Shown piece after piece: positions 6,611 to 12,329 of a stretch of 12,329 bases of DNA. Location of the stretch: contig JAPHUJ010000067.1 of assembly GCA_026193735.1 (NCBI GenBank), positions 1 through 12,329 of the forward strand, written 5' to 3'. The DNA is from Sulfurovum sp. (lineage in GTDB: Bacteria; Campylobacterota; Campylobacteria; Campylobacterales; Sulfurovaceae). A program made the position numbers and the translations under genes. Numbering within the stretch: the stretch's first letter is position 1; every line of letters starts with the position of its first letter. The notes under the pieces were generated by a model, which was not told the origin of the DNA, did not search any database, and worked only from the letters and a program-made list of their open reading frames with translations.

Positions 6611-6645
6611 TTCACAATACTTTCACAATTACGTGCTATTATACT
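6611..6645 (+). promoter_or_regulatory. Promoter of paralogue B with direct repeat over -35
   Basis: TTCACAAT occurs at 6611-6618 and again at 6622-6629, 11 bases apart, so on the same face of the helix. A -10 region follows: TG-C-TATTAT at 6634-6642, or TATACT at 6640-6645. The repeats occupy the -35 position, the usual arrangement for activation by an OmpR/PhoB-type regulator. Such a regulator is encoded about 2 kb upstream. Confidence 0.5.
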
Positions 6646-6671
6646 CCATCTTAAAACTAAAAGGATTATAT

Positions 6672-6986
6672 ATGAATAATATTACTAAATTAGCAGTCGC
6701 TGCTTTACTTGGTATGACACTACTCTCATCAACAGCATCTGCAGATGTAAAGAAGGGTCAAAAAATTTATCTTAAGAAGCTTAAAGCTCCTTGTGGTATA
6801 AATGGTTCACAATTTGCTCAAAAACATACTCAAGATGAGTGGGAAGCTATTCATGAAGCTGGTAAATTTTCTGATGAGGTAAAGAAAATTTGTCCTAAAG
6901 CAAAGATAAAATCTAAATATGTTCCAGATGTATACGACTTTGTGTATGAGTATGCAAGTGATTCGGGTAACGTACCATCCTGTTAA
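6672..6986 (+). CDS. Secreted three-cysteine protein, haem-less cytochrome-like family, paralogue B
   Basis: A 104-residue exported protein. ATG 6672 is chosen because AAGGA at 6661-6665 sits 6 bases upstream; the in-frame codon at 6633 has no such site and would spoil the signal peptide. The signal peptide ends near ASA-D (about residue 24). The mature part reads VKKGQKIYLKKLKAPCG, then FAQKHTQDEWEAI, KKICP and FVYEYA, with cysteines at 41, 74 and 104, the last being the C-terminal residue. This matches paralogues A and C closely in length and spacing. As in those, the expected haem motif CxxCH is absent where a cytochrome c would carry it. It has its own promoter and is followed by the c553 gene. 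Confidence 0.8.
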   Translation: MNNITKLAVAALLGMTLLSSTASADVKKGQKIYLKKLKAPCGINGSQFAQKHTQDEWEAIHEAGKFSDEVKKICPKAKIKSKYVPDVYDFVYEYASDSGNVPSC

Positions 6987-6996
6987 GGTATTTTAG

Positions 6997-7037
6997 TATA
7001 AAATAGAGGTGAGGAATTTACTTAAAGTAAACTTCCT
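6997..7037 (+). promoter_or_regulatory. Possible promoter and 5' stem-loop before the c553 cytochrome
   Basis: TATAAAAT at 6997-7004 could be a -10 box. Just past the expected transcript start are arms AGGAATTTACT (7012-7022) and AGTAAACTTCCT (7026-7037), which pair with a single bulged base around a TAA loop. There is no T run, so it looks more like an operator or an mRNA 5'-end stabiliser than a terminator. Confidence 0.45.
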
Positions 7038-7069
7038 GAATGTTAATTAATAAACTTAAAGGAATTAAA

Positions 7070-7366
7070 ATGAAAAAATTTGCAATCGCAATGTTACTTG
7101 CTGGATCTACACTACTTATGGCTGATGGAGCTGCTGCTTTCGCTAAATGTGTAGGTTGTCATGGTGCAAACGGTGAGAAAGCTGCTCTTGGTAAATCTGC
7201 GATCATTACAGGTCAAGATGCTGCTAAAACAGTAGAACAACTTAACGGTTATAAAGCTGGTACACTTAACCAACATGGTATGGGTGGTCTTATGAAAGGT
7301 CAAGTAGCTTCTATGGATGACGCTGCTATCAAAGAAGTTGCGGATTATATTGCTGCAATGAAATAA
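7070..7366 (+). CDS. Cytochrome c553-type periplasmic monohaem cytochrome
   Basis: A 98-residue electron carrier. The signal peptide covers about 1-18 (LLMA-DG). The haem-binding CVGCH lies at 27-31 (C27, C30, axial H31). HGANGEKAALGKS follows, and GLMKGQVASMDD holds the likely axial Met75. The last helix is EVADYIAAMK, as in class I c553 proteins. Such proteins shuttle electrons from the bc1 complex or periplasmic dehydrogenases to terminal oxidases. ATG 7070 is chosen because AAAGGA lies at 7058-7063 with 6-base spacing and because the signal peptide begins there. The gene is rich in GCT and GGT codons, suggesting high expression. A strong terminator follows. Confidence 0.95.
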   Translation: MKKFAIAMLLAGSTLLMADGAAAFAKCVGCHGANGEKAALGKSAIITGQDAAKTVEQLNGYKAGTLNQHGMGGLMKGQVASMDDAAIKEVADYIAAMK

Positions 7367-7382
7367 GTTTTTTTAAGCTTTA

Positions 7383-7410
7383 TATTCAAAAGCCGGAAGG
7401 CTTTTGAATA
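7383..7410 (+). terminator. Strong terminator after the c553 gene
   Basis: TATTCAAAAGCC (7383-7394) and GGCTTTTGAATA (7399-7410) pair perfectly over 12 bases around a GGAA tetraloop. A pyrimidine-rich stretch follows. It lies 16 bases beyond the stop codon. Confidence 0.9.
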
Positions 7411-7557
7411 CTTTAATTCTCTTTTCTTCTTACAATCTCTCTCAATTTAATAAACTATATTTAACTTAGGTATTTATATAGCTATAGAATTATGTTTTAT
7501 GACTGCTTGATGAAGTAGTGGAATGTATCTACAAGTGAAAGTGAAGTGTTGTGTAAG

Positions 7558-7586
7558 TTAGTGGCGAGAGAAAAGTACGTCACTAA
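7558..7586 (-). terminator. Hairpin after paralogue C (possible terminator)
   Basis: TTAGTGGCG (7558-7566) pairs with CGTCACTAA (7578-7586) over 9 positions with one G-T pair and an 11-base loop. It begins 11 bases beyond the stop of the minus-strand gene ending at 7597. No clear T run follows on that strand. The rest of the gap from 7411 to 7557 holds nothing I recognise. Confidence 0.4.
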
Positions 7587-7596
7587 TCAATTGGTA

Positions 7597-7920
7597 TTAG
7601 CAAGCGGGTTCGTTTCCAGTATCTTTTGCATATTCATATGCAAATTCAAAAAGGAATGGTGTCCATTCGTCTTTGTATGTTTCCATCGTTGGGCAAATTT
7701 CTTTTACTTTGGCTTTAAATATTCCTGTTTTAAAAACATCTTCCCATTCCTTTTGTGTCAAGGTTGCAGCAAATTGTCCACCATTTTTACCGGCACATTG
7801 AGCTTTGATATTTTTAGCATAGATCTTTTGGCCCTTTTCAATACTTCCTGCATTTACAATTGTTGTGAACATTGCAAAACCAAAAAGTGCAACAACAGCT
7901 AGTTTAGTTATGTTTTTCAT
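7597..7920 (-). CDS. Secreted three-cysteine protein, haem-less cytochrome-like family, paralogue C
   Basis: A 107-residue exported protein whose first residues (MKNITKLAVVALFG) almost match paralogue B, followed by a signal peptide ending near VNA-GS. The mature part contains EKGQKIYAKNIKAQC, GGQFAATLTQKEWEDVF, KEICP and FEFAYEYAKDTGNEPAC, with cysteines at 42, 76 and 107. The same three-cysteine plan and C-terminal Cys as A and B mark it as a paralogue, but it lies on the opposite strand beyond the c553 terminator. The signal-peptide similarity to B suggests a local duplication with inversion. AAGGAA sits upstream of the start. No CxxCH is present. Confidence 0.78.
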   Translation of the reverse strand: MKNITKLAVVALFGFAMFTTIVNAGSIEKGQKIYAKNIKAQCAGKNGGQFAATLTQKEWEDVFKTGIFKAKVKEICPTMETYKDEWTPFLFEFAYEYAKDTGNEPAC

Positions 7921-7951
7921 TTTTTTCCTTCGTATGAAAGTAAGATATTTT

Positions 7952-7957
7952 AGTATA
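7952..7957 (-). promoter_or_regulatory. Possible -10 box of paralogue C
   Basis: On the minus strand the sequence reads GGATATACTAAAAT, giving a TATACT box about 32 bases before the start codon. No convincing -35 box is seen. Confidence 0.4.
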
Positions 7958-8003
7958 TCCTACTTATGATTATTTTTATAAGAATAATATATAGATATTT
8001 GTA

Positions 8004-8669
8004 CTACATCCTACTTCCACATTTCATTTGTTTTTTATTCATATCTTTTTCTATATAATTTTCATTTTGATTCATCCCATAACTTAAAAAATATAGACCA
8101 GTAAAAAATAGGATTAAACTAATCATTTGTTGTTTAGAGAATTGTTGTATTTTTTCCTTTGTTTTGACTTCACAAACATTGCCTGCGCAATAAAGTGGTC
8201 TATTTTTTTGTGTTTTATTGTAAATGATGCACCCCAAACATATACCAAATGCAGTTTCACTAAATAAAAATGTAATACATAGTAGGCAAATAGCAATTTT
8301 AACAGGTGTCATAATCTCAAATATCACAATGATCAAGAACATAATAATTGAAAGAACAAACCCAATTGACCATGCAAATCTTTTTTGTTTCGCTCCAACA
8401 TATTCTGGTGTTTGATTTTGTACGAAAAAACGACCTAAAATGAGGCTAGGGGCATAGTTGGGATTTATAAAAATACGTATAAAGAAATCTACCATAAAGA
8501 CCGTTACAAAAATTTTTGTAAATATAAAATTATGTGTTAGATATGAATTCACAAATGATGCAACAGCCGGTAAGAGTAAAATACCTGCACCTGCACGTGC
8601 CTCTCTCTCATTGAGTACAGGCATCGTATATCCTTCCACTATCTCACCAAAATAGATATATTTTTTCAT
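8004..8669 (-). CDS. DUF4395 membrane protein, long form
   Basis: A 221-residue membrane protein. Residues about 15-155 match the DUF4395 pattern: MPVLNEREARAGAG, a membrane pair, VDFFIRIFINP, APSLILGR, PKRF-like QKRFAWSIG, further membrane helices, then FGICLGCIIY with the CxxC at 144-147. After this come a second cysteine pair, YCAGNVC (161, 166), another hydrophobic helix (about 181-199) and a tail with KCG (C217). The biochemical role of DUF4395 is unknown, but members often neighbour thiol/sulfur genes and the CLGC looks redox-active or metal-binding. The start has AAAGGA upstream on the minus strand. It is divergent from a shorter paralogue at 9078, 408 bases away. Confidence 0.82.
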   Translation of the reverse strand: MKKYIYFGEIVEGYTMPVLNEREARAGAGILLLPAVASFVNSYLTHNFIFTKIFVTVFMVDFFIRIFINPNYAPSLILGRFFVQNQTPEYVGAKQKRFAWSIGFVLSIIMFLIIVIFEIMTPVKIAICLLCITFLFSETAFGICLGCIIYNKTQKNRPLYCAGNVCEVKTKEKIQQFSKQQMISLILFFTGLYFLSYGMNQNENYIEKDMNKKQMKCGSRM

Positions 8670-8706
8670 TTTAATATTCCTTTAAACAATTTATATAAGA
8701 TATAAT

Positions 8707-8712
8707 ATTATA
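8707..8712 (-). promoter_or_regulatory. Possible -10 box of the long DUF4395 gene
   Basis: ATTATA on the plus strand is TATAAT on the minus strand, 38 bases before the start codon at 8669. The surroundings are very AT-rich, so chance is possible. Confidence 0.35.
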
Positions 8713-8773
8713 ACTATGTGTATGCAGTGTGTAGCATGTATTCATCATTTTATTATAAAACCTATAGATTTAC

Positions 8774-8802
8774 TTGACATTAAAAAACTATTTGGCTAAG
8801 AT
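8774..8802 (+). promoter_or_regulatory. Strong sigma70 promoter
   Basis: A perfect TTGACA (8774-8779) and TAAGAT (8797-8802, 4-5 of 6 to consensus) are separated by exactly 17 bases. This is the best canonical promoter in the window. Transcription would start near 8808-8810, just before the long hairpin at 8817-8968. The first start codon of the downstream operon is about 270 bases away. Confidence 0.8.
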
Positions 8803-8816
8803 ACACACATAAATTA

Positions 8817-8968
8817 AATGAGCACTTGTAAAAACCCTAGATATTTACATTGGACAAGGGCATTAGATATTTTTCTTAGTTATTTATTGTCTCCCCTATA
8901 TTGTTAATAGAGAAGCTAAGAAAAAGTCAATGTGGTAAATCACTCTAGGGTCTTTAGAGGTGCTTATT
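8817..8968 (+). ncRNA. Long near-continuous hairpin RNA (structured leader or 6S-like small RNA)
   Basis: Outer arms AATGAGCAC (8817-8825) and GTGCTTATT (8960-8968) pair fully with one G-U. The next 9x9 bases pair at 7 of 9. CCCTAGA (8835-8841) pairs with TCTAGGG (8944-8950), ATTTAC (8843-8848) with GTAAAT (8935-8940), ATTG (8849-8852) with CAAT (8928-8931), and TTTTTCTTAG (8870-8879) with CTAAGAAAAA (8916-8925). A 14-base bulge (8856-8869) interrupts the 5' strand only. The 36-base apex can form a short UCUC/GAGA helix. There is no reading frame of note. Size, single rod shape and an asymmetric central bulge recall 6S RNA, but I see no conserved 6S sequence. It may equally be the 5' leader of the DUF4395-Rrf2-MetY operon. 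Confidence 0.6.
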
Positions 8969-8995
8969 AAATACAAGAATAATTGGTTGAGTGAG

Positions 8996-9018
8996 GAGTT
9001 CCCTGCTGAAGAGAACTC
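8996..9018 (+). promoter_or_regulatory. Small hairpin in the operon leader
   Basis: GAGTTC (8996-9001) pairs with GAACTC (9013-9018) around 11 bases. A second, smaller stem GAGC/GCTC (9037-9047) follows. Both lie between the long hairpin and the DUF4395 start, and no T run follows either. A GATAAT at 9048-9053 might be a second, closer -10 box. Confidence 0.35.
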
Positions 9019-9077
9019 AGTATTAAGGTAGGTCAAGAGCTTTGCTCGATAATGTTGATTAAATGAAAGGAAAGAAT

Positions 9078-9536
9078 ATGTCTCCAAGTTGTCCAATATC
9101 TACAAGAAGAGTTGATGCGAATATGGCAAGAATAATTTCTTTCCAAGTGGCACTGTTTACTATGATATTTCTGGTTTCGCAAGAGAGTTTCTTCATATTT
9201 GTAATATTATTTGACTTTTTCATAAGAGCACTGCGTCAATCAAACTTCAGTCCATTTCAGATCGTTGCTACCTTTGCACTCAAAGGATGGGGTATCGCAC
9301 CTAAACTTTGTGATGAATCACCAAAAAGATTTGCGCTATATCTTGGACTGGTCACTTCATTATTTATTGTCATCTTTTTTGTCGCAGGATTTACCACACT
9401 TGCTACAGTACTAAGTATTATTTTGTTAATTTGTGCATTACTTGAGACATTATTCGATTTTTGTATAGGATGTAAGATATACTATGTAATACAAATCAGT
9501 AAAGGTCTTTTAAAGAATGATAGGAATATCAAATAA
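9078..9536 (+). CDS. DUF4395 membrane protein, short form
   Basis: A 152-residue membrane protein with about four helices. The DUF4395 landmarks are present: MSPSCPISTRRVDANMARI at the N-terminus, FDFFIRALRQ (45-54), SPFQ, SPKRFALYLG (81-90) and FDFCIGCKIYY with the CxxC at 129-132. These align in order with the minus-strand paralogue at 8004-8669. ATG 9078 is preferred over ATG 9063 because AAAGGA (9066-9071) then sits 6 bases upstream. It overlaps the Rrf2 gene by 20 bases. An additional Cys5 and C78 are present. Function is unknown; the neighbours (Rrf2, MetY-like) suggest a part in sulfur or thiol metabolism, as inference. Confidence 0.85.
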   Translation: MSPSCPISTRRVDANMARIISFQVALFTMIFLVSQESFFIFVILFDFFIRALRQSNFSPFQIVATFALKGWGIAPKLCDESPKRFALYLGLVTSLFIVIFFVAGFTTLATVLSIILLICALLETLFDFCIGCKIYYVIQISKGLLKNDRNIK

Positions 9537-9930
9537 AACAATTTATGCTATCGCTGCACTTCAAGAGTTGGGTTCCATCCCGGAGAAAGAAGTGCTCAAG
9601 ATAAAAGAGATAGCTGCGAATGCATCCATCCCCCAAAACTTTCTGGAGCAGATACTTTTAGAGCTCAAAAAACAAGGTATATTGACAAGTATCAAAGGTG
9701 CTTATGGTGGGTATAAACTCGCTAAAGATCTTAAAGATATCACACTTAAAGATGTAGTGTTGATACTGGAATCAGATATATTTTCAGACAGTTGTAAAAC
9801 AGACAATGCTGCATTAAAACTCTTTTGGGAAGATTTAAAACAGAATGTTTCAAGTCTATTTGAAATTCCTCTTTCTGAACTTAAAAACTATCAACTCAAA
9901 GCCGATCAAACGCTTAATTATTCAATATAG
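9517..9930 (+). CDS. Rrf2-family transcriptional regulator
   Basis: A 137-residue winged-helix regulator. The N-terminal half shows the Rrf2 pattern: SNKTIYAIAALQEL, KIKEIAANASIPQNFLEQIL (recognition region, about 28-48), LKKQGILTSIKGAYGGYKLAK (wing, about 50-70). The remainder forms the dimer helix. Only one cysteine (C93) lies in the region where IscR/NsrR carry three, so a classic Fe-S cluster is unlikely. It is closer in this respect to CymR-type sensors of cysteine status. It starts inside the DUF4395 gene and precedes the MetY-like gene by 9 bases, so it probably regulates this operon. ATG 9517 has only a weak upstream AAAG site, consistent with coupled translation. Confidence 0.92.
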   Translation: MIGISNKTIYAIAALQELGSIPEKEVLKIKEIAANASIPQNFLEQILLELKKQGILTSIKGAYGGYKLAKDLKDITLKDVVLILESDIFSDSCKTDNAALKLFWEDLKQNVSSLFEIPLSELKNYQLKADQTLNYSI

Positions 9931-9939
9931 GAACAGACC

Positions 9940-11199
9940 ATGAACAATACCACGGATTTTAATTACTTCAATACCCTACTTGTACAAAGTGTAGGTTCAA
10001 AAGTAGGACCCATTGCACCCACTATCACACCTTCAGCTGCTTACGGATATGAAAATGCAGAGCAGGCAGAAGGTATTTTTGCAGGCGAAGTAAACTTACC
10101 ACTTTATGCACGCGTAGGTAACCCAACCAATGCAAAACTTGAATCTATTGTAGCAAAAATGGAAGGTGGATTTGGTGCCATTGCTACATCTTCAGGTATG
10201 GGTGCTATTTCTATGGTTTGTACAGCCTTTTTAAGCACAGGCGATGAGTTGCTTTGCATTGGTGGCTTTTTTGGTGGAACATACTCTTTGGTGAATGAAA
10301 CTTTGGCACGTTTTGGTGTGACAAATAGTTTTTGCAATGTTGATGACTTTACGCACATTGAAAATGCCCTCAAACGTGGCATCAAGATGGTTATTTTTGA
10401 GTCTGTAGGTAATCCAAGTCTTACACTTCCTGATGTACAGCGCATAATTGATCTTTGTAACCAATATGAGACGCTAGTGATGATAGACAATACAGCAACA
10501 CCGCTCTTGCTTAGACCTCTAGAGATGGGTGCAGACATTTCTGTACACTCTTCAACTAAAAATATGTCAGGACACTCAGCTGCACTTGGTGGTATAGCAG
10601 TGTTCAGGGCTGTAAAAGAAGAGGGTGACAAACTTCTAAACGACAAGTATGCAGATGTACATAAAATAGTCAAAAAGATGGGTAAAAAAGCCTTTATACC
10701 TATCTGTAAAAAACGTGCAATCCGTGATCTGGGTATGACTGCCAATGCCTTTGGATCATTTATGACTATGATCGGGCTTGAAACACTTTCACTACGAGTA
10801 GAGAGAATCAATAAAAGTGTAGAAGCAGTAGCCGCTTTGCTTGATGAGAAGCTACCAGAAGGAGTGAGTGTAAATCATCCCTCATTGGCTTCAAGCCCTG
10901 ACAATGCAAGATACAAGTCAGACTTTGCACAAGGTTGCGGTCCATTGCTAAGCATAGATTGCGGTACAAAAGAGAGAGCCTTTACTTTCCTTAACAAACT
11001 GAATCTTGTTATTCAGACAGCAAATATAGGAGACAACAGAACACTTGCACTTCATATGACCAGTACTATTTATAGTGACTTCAATGAAGAAGCACGTAAA
11101 TTTCTGGGTGTACATGAAGGGCTTATCCGTGTTTCCATAGGTTTGGAAGATCCTAAGTCCATTGCAGAGGACTTCTTGCAAGCAGCGAATGCATTGTAA
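9940..11199 (+). CDS. metY: PLP-dependent Cys/Met metabolism enzyme, O-acetylhomoserine sulfhydrylase-like
   Basis: A 419-residue cytosolic enzyme of the Cys/Met metabolism PLP family. YARVGNPTNAKLE (56-68) matches the YxRxxNPT substrate/PLP motif, EGG and SSGMGAI (84-90) the phosphate-binding stretch, DNT (183-185) the ring-stacking Asp, and SVHSSTKNMSGH (201-212) the Schiff-base Lys207. The length of about 420 fits O-acetylhomoserine sulfhydrylase (homocysteine from O-acetylhomoserine and sulfide) better than the shorter cystathionine synthases. Methionine gamma-lyase activity cannot be excluded by sequence. The NMSGHSAALGG around the lysine differs from the common KYIGGHG form. AGGA precedes ATG 9940. 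It lies in an operon after Rrf2, and the CAP gene follows 9 bases later. Confidence 0.88.
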   Translation: MNNTTDFNYFNTLLVQSVGSKVGPIAPTITPSAAYGYENAEQAEGIFAGEVNLPLYARVGNPTNAKLESIVAKMEGGFGAIATSSGMGAISMVCTAFLSTGDELLCIGGFFGGTYSLVNETLARFGVTNSFCNVDDFTHIENALKRGIKMVIFESVGNPSLTLPDVQRIIDLCNQYETLVMIDNTATPLLLRPLEMGADISVHSSTKNMSGHSAALGGIAVFRAVKEEGDKLLNDKYADVHKIVKKMGKKAFIPICKKRAIRDLGMTANAFGSFMTMIGLETLSLRVERINKSVEAVAALLDEKLPEGVSVNHPSLASSPDNARYKSDFAQGCGPLLSIDCGTKERAFTFLNKLNLVIQTANIGDNRTLALHMTSTIYSDFNEEARKFLGVHEGLIRVSIGLEDPKSIAEDFLQAANAL

Positions 11200-11208
11200 G
11201 TAGGTAAT

Positions 11209-12329
11209 GTGCGACATACGTTTCTGTATTTTTATCTCTTTACAGCTCTTCTATTGGGTTCTCTTGAAGCCAATAGCGAGAACGAAGGCTTGGCATATCT
11301 TAATACCATTAGAGAACAAGCCGGACTCATTAAGCTAAAACCCAATAAATCCTTGCAAAATGCGGCTGTTTCTCATGCCACATATCTTATACAAAATCAG
11401 ACTAACGGGCATTATGAAAAAAAAAGTAAATACGCCTACACTGGGATCACACCTTCAAATCGAGTCACAAAAGCAGGGTATCCTTCTACCTTTGTAATGG
11501 AAAATATTTCTGTCAATACAGAAGGGCAGGAAAAATCCATTGATAATCTCTTTTCTGCGATCTACCATCGTTTCGTTTTTTTGAATTTAGACAAAGATGA
11601 GATAGGTTTAGGGTTTGCTTCAACGCAGAAGAAAAGAAAGATCAAACAGGCATATGTGTATGATATAGGTTCCTCCCATGTTTCAAAACTTTGTAAGCAA
11701 TCATTTAGTATGACAAATGGTGTTTATTATATGAAAGATATTTGTAATCAAAGTGCCAAACTGGTGCCTAAGTCTCTTTTTGAAGAAAAACAAGATGACA
11801 TACGACGAAAAAACAGAGATATCATACTTTACCCATACAATGAACAAAAGAATGTCTGGCCTGCTTTTTATAATGAATCTCCTGACCCTCTGCCTGGCTA
11901 CAAAGTCAGCGGATTTCCTATTTCTGTACAGTTTAATCCTGTAAATTATAAAAGTGTAACGTTAAGAGATTTTCGTTTATATGATGAAAATGAAAATGAG
12001 ATAAAAGAAAGCAGAATACTTCAACACAAAAATGACCATAACCATCTTTTAACCAAAATGGAGTTTTCACTTATGCCGTTGAAAAGACTGGAGTTTGATA
12101 CAAGATACACTGTAGTATTTGAAGCTGTAGCAGATGGGAATAAGGTAAAGAAGCGTTGGTCATTCAGAACAGTAAAGCCTAAAGCAAATATATATAGAGT
12201 TACTAATGATAATATGACATTGACTGTACCTGCAGGTTCAACAGCTGTATTGTATATGGTACCAAATTCACGACAAGACATTGTACATAGTTATAGGTCT
12301 AGAGGAGGTATCAAAGTCTCTTTTCTTGA
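11209..12329 (+). CDS. Secreted CAP-domain (SCP/PR-1-like) protein, 3' end outside the window
   Basis: An open frame of 373 codons with no stop before the right edge (12329 falls in mid-codon). It begins at GTG 11209, the only good start after the in-frame TAA of the MetY-like gene; AGG at 11202-11204 precedes it. The signal peptide (about 1-21) ends LGSLEA-NS. The CAP domain follows at about 27-155: LNTIREQAGL, LQNAAVSHATYL (H56), NGHYE, SNRVTKAGY, MENIS (E98), AIYHR (H120), IGLGFA. Then comes a linker with C162/C179, and at about 225-325 a beta-rich region resembling bacterial Ig-like domains (PVNYKSVTLRDFRLYD, DTRYTVVFEAVAD, WSFRT). CAP proteins in bacteria are mostly of unknown function. 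Co-transcription with the MetY-like gene is likely from the 9-base gap. Confidence 0.82.
   Translation, partial: MRHTFLYFYLFTALLLGSLEANSENEGLAYLNTIREQAGLIKLKPNKSLQNAAVSHATYLIQNQTNGHYEKKSKYAYTGITPSNRVTKAGYPSTFVMENISVNTEGQEKSIDNLFSAIYHRFVFLNLDKDEIGLGFASTQKKRKIKQAYVYDIGSSHVSKLCKQSFSMTNGVYYMKDICNQSAKLVPKSLFEEKQDDIRRKNRDIILYPYNEQKNVWPAFYNESPDPLPGYKVSGFPISVQFNPVNYKSVTLRDFRLYDENENEIKESRILQHKNDHNHLLTKMEFSLMPLKRLEFDTRYTVVFEAVADGNKVKKRWSFRTVKPKANIYRVTNDNMTLTVPAGSTAVLYMVPNSRQDIVHSYRSRGGIKVSFL

Noticed and set aside
7546..7902. 118-codon Phe/Cys-rich plus-strand frame
   Set aside because: It is the complement of paralogue C, which has a signal peptide, ribosome site and two homologues in the same window.
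8817..8968. Assignment of the long hairpin to SRP RNA, RNase P RNA or a SAM/TPP/cobalamin riboswitch
   Set aside because: The signature sequences I would expect for these were not found, so only a generic structured RNA call is made.
10104..10811. 235-codon minus-strand frame inside the MetY-like gene
   Set aside because: It is an antisense shadow: low-complexity Ser/Pro/Ile-rich translation with no motif, while the plus strand carries a full PLP enzyme with catalytic residues.
12021..12281. 86-codon minus-strand frame at the right edge
   Set aside because: It is antisense to the CAP/Ig-like protein, whose frame is open for 373 codons with a signal peptide and domain motifs.
1..12329. CRISPR array, tRNA or rRNA genes, insertion-sequence transposase
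   Set aside because: I looked for regularly spaced repeats, cloverleaf-like segments with a GTTC-type T arm, and transposase motifs and saw none. The hairpin repeats near the left end are too few and too short to be a CRISPR.

Overview
The window reads as chromosomal DNA of an AT-rich member of the Campylobacterota, probably close to Sulfurovum/Sulfurimonas-type sulfur or hydrogen oxidisers. This rests on low GC, tightly packed short operons, AAGGA-type ribosome sites, extended -10 promoters without clear -35 boxes, a small c553-type cytochrome, and epsilon-style versions of TauE/SafE-like, TrxC, Rrf2 and MetY-like proteins. The taxonomic call is inference from protein flavour, not from a marker gene.

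Layout. (1) 1-1160: the tail of an unidentified gene, then an AT-rich stretch and a six-helix membrane protein. The membrane gene is bracketed by near-identical TTATAA-armed hairpins. (2) 1219-3524: a minus-strand TauE/SafE-like membrane protein with a metal-ligand tail; a plus-strand set of a TerB-like protein, acylphosphatase and a small Cys/His-rich protein; and msrA converging from the other strand with its stop codon directly abutting. (3) 3567-6181: an operon starting with trxC, divergent from msrA, followed with overlaps by an OmpR-type response regulator, a histidine kinase (TTG start) and a small single-haem cytochrome. (4) 6229-7920: three paralogues of a small secreted three-cysteine protein that looks like a cytochrome c whose haem site has been lost, interleaved with a genuine c553-type cytochrome. 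A direct repeat over the -35 region of the second paralogue is a plausible site for the neighbouring regulator. (5) 8004-9536: two divergent DUF4395 membrane proteins. Between them lies a strong sigma70 promoter followed by a roughly 150-nt near-continuous hairpin RNA. (6) 9517-12329: an Rrf2 repressor, a MetY-like PLP enzyme, and a secreted CAP-domain protein that runs off the right edge.

How it may fit together (inference): the middle of the window is a periplasmic redox/thiol module. Thioredoxin and MsrA repair oxidised thiols and methionines, a two-component system is co-transcribed with thioredoxin and a haem protein, and exported cysteine-containing proteins lie downstream as possible targets. 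The right part looks like a sulfur-assimilation unit (Rrf2, MetY-like, DUF4395) under a structured leader or a 6S-like small RNA. The least explained elements are the 8817-8968 RNA and the haem-less cytochrome-like family.
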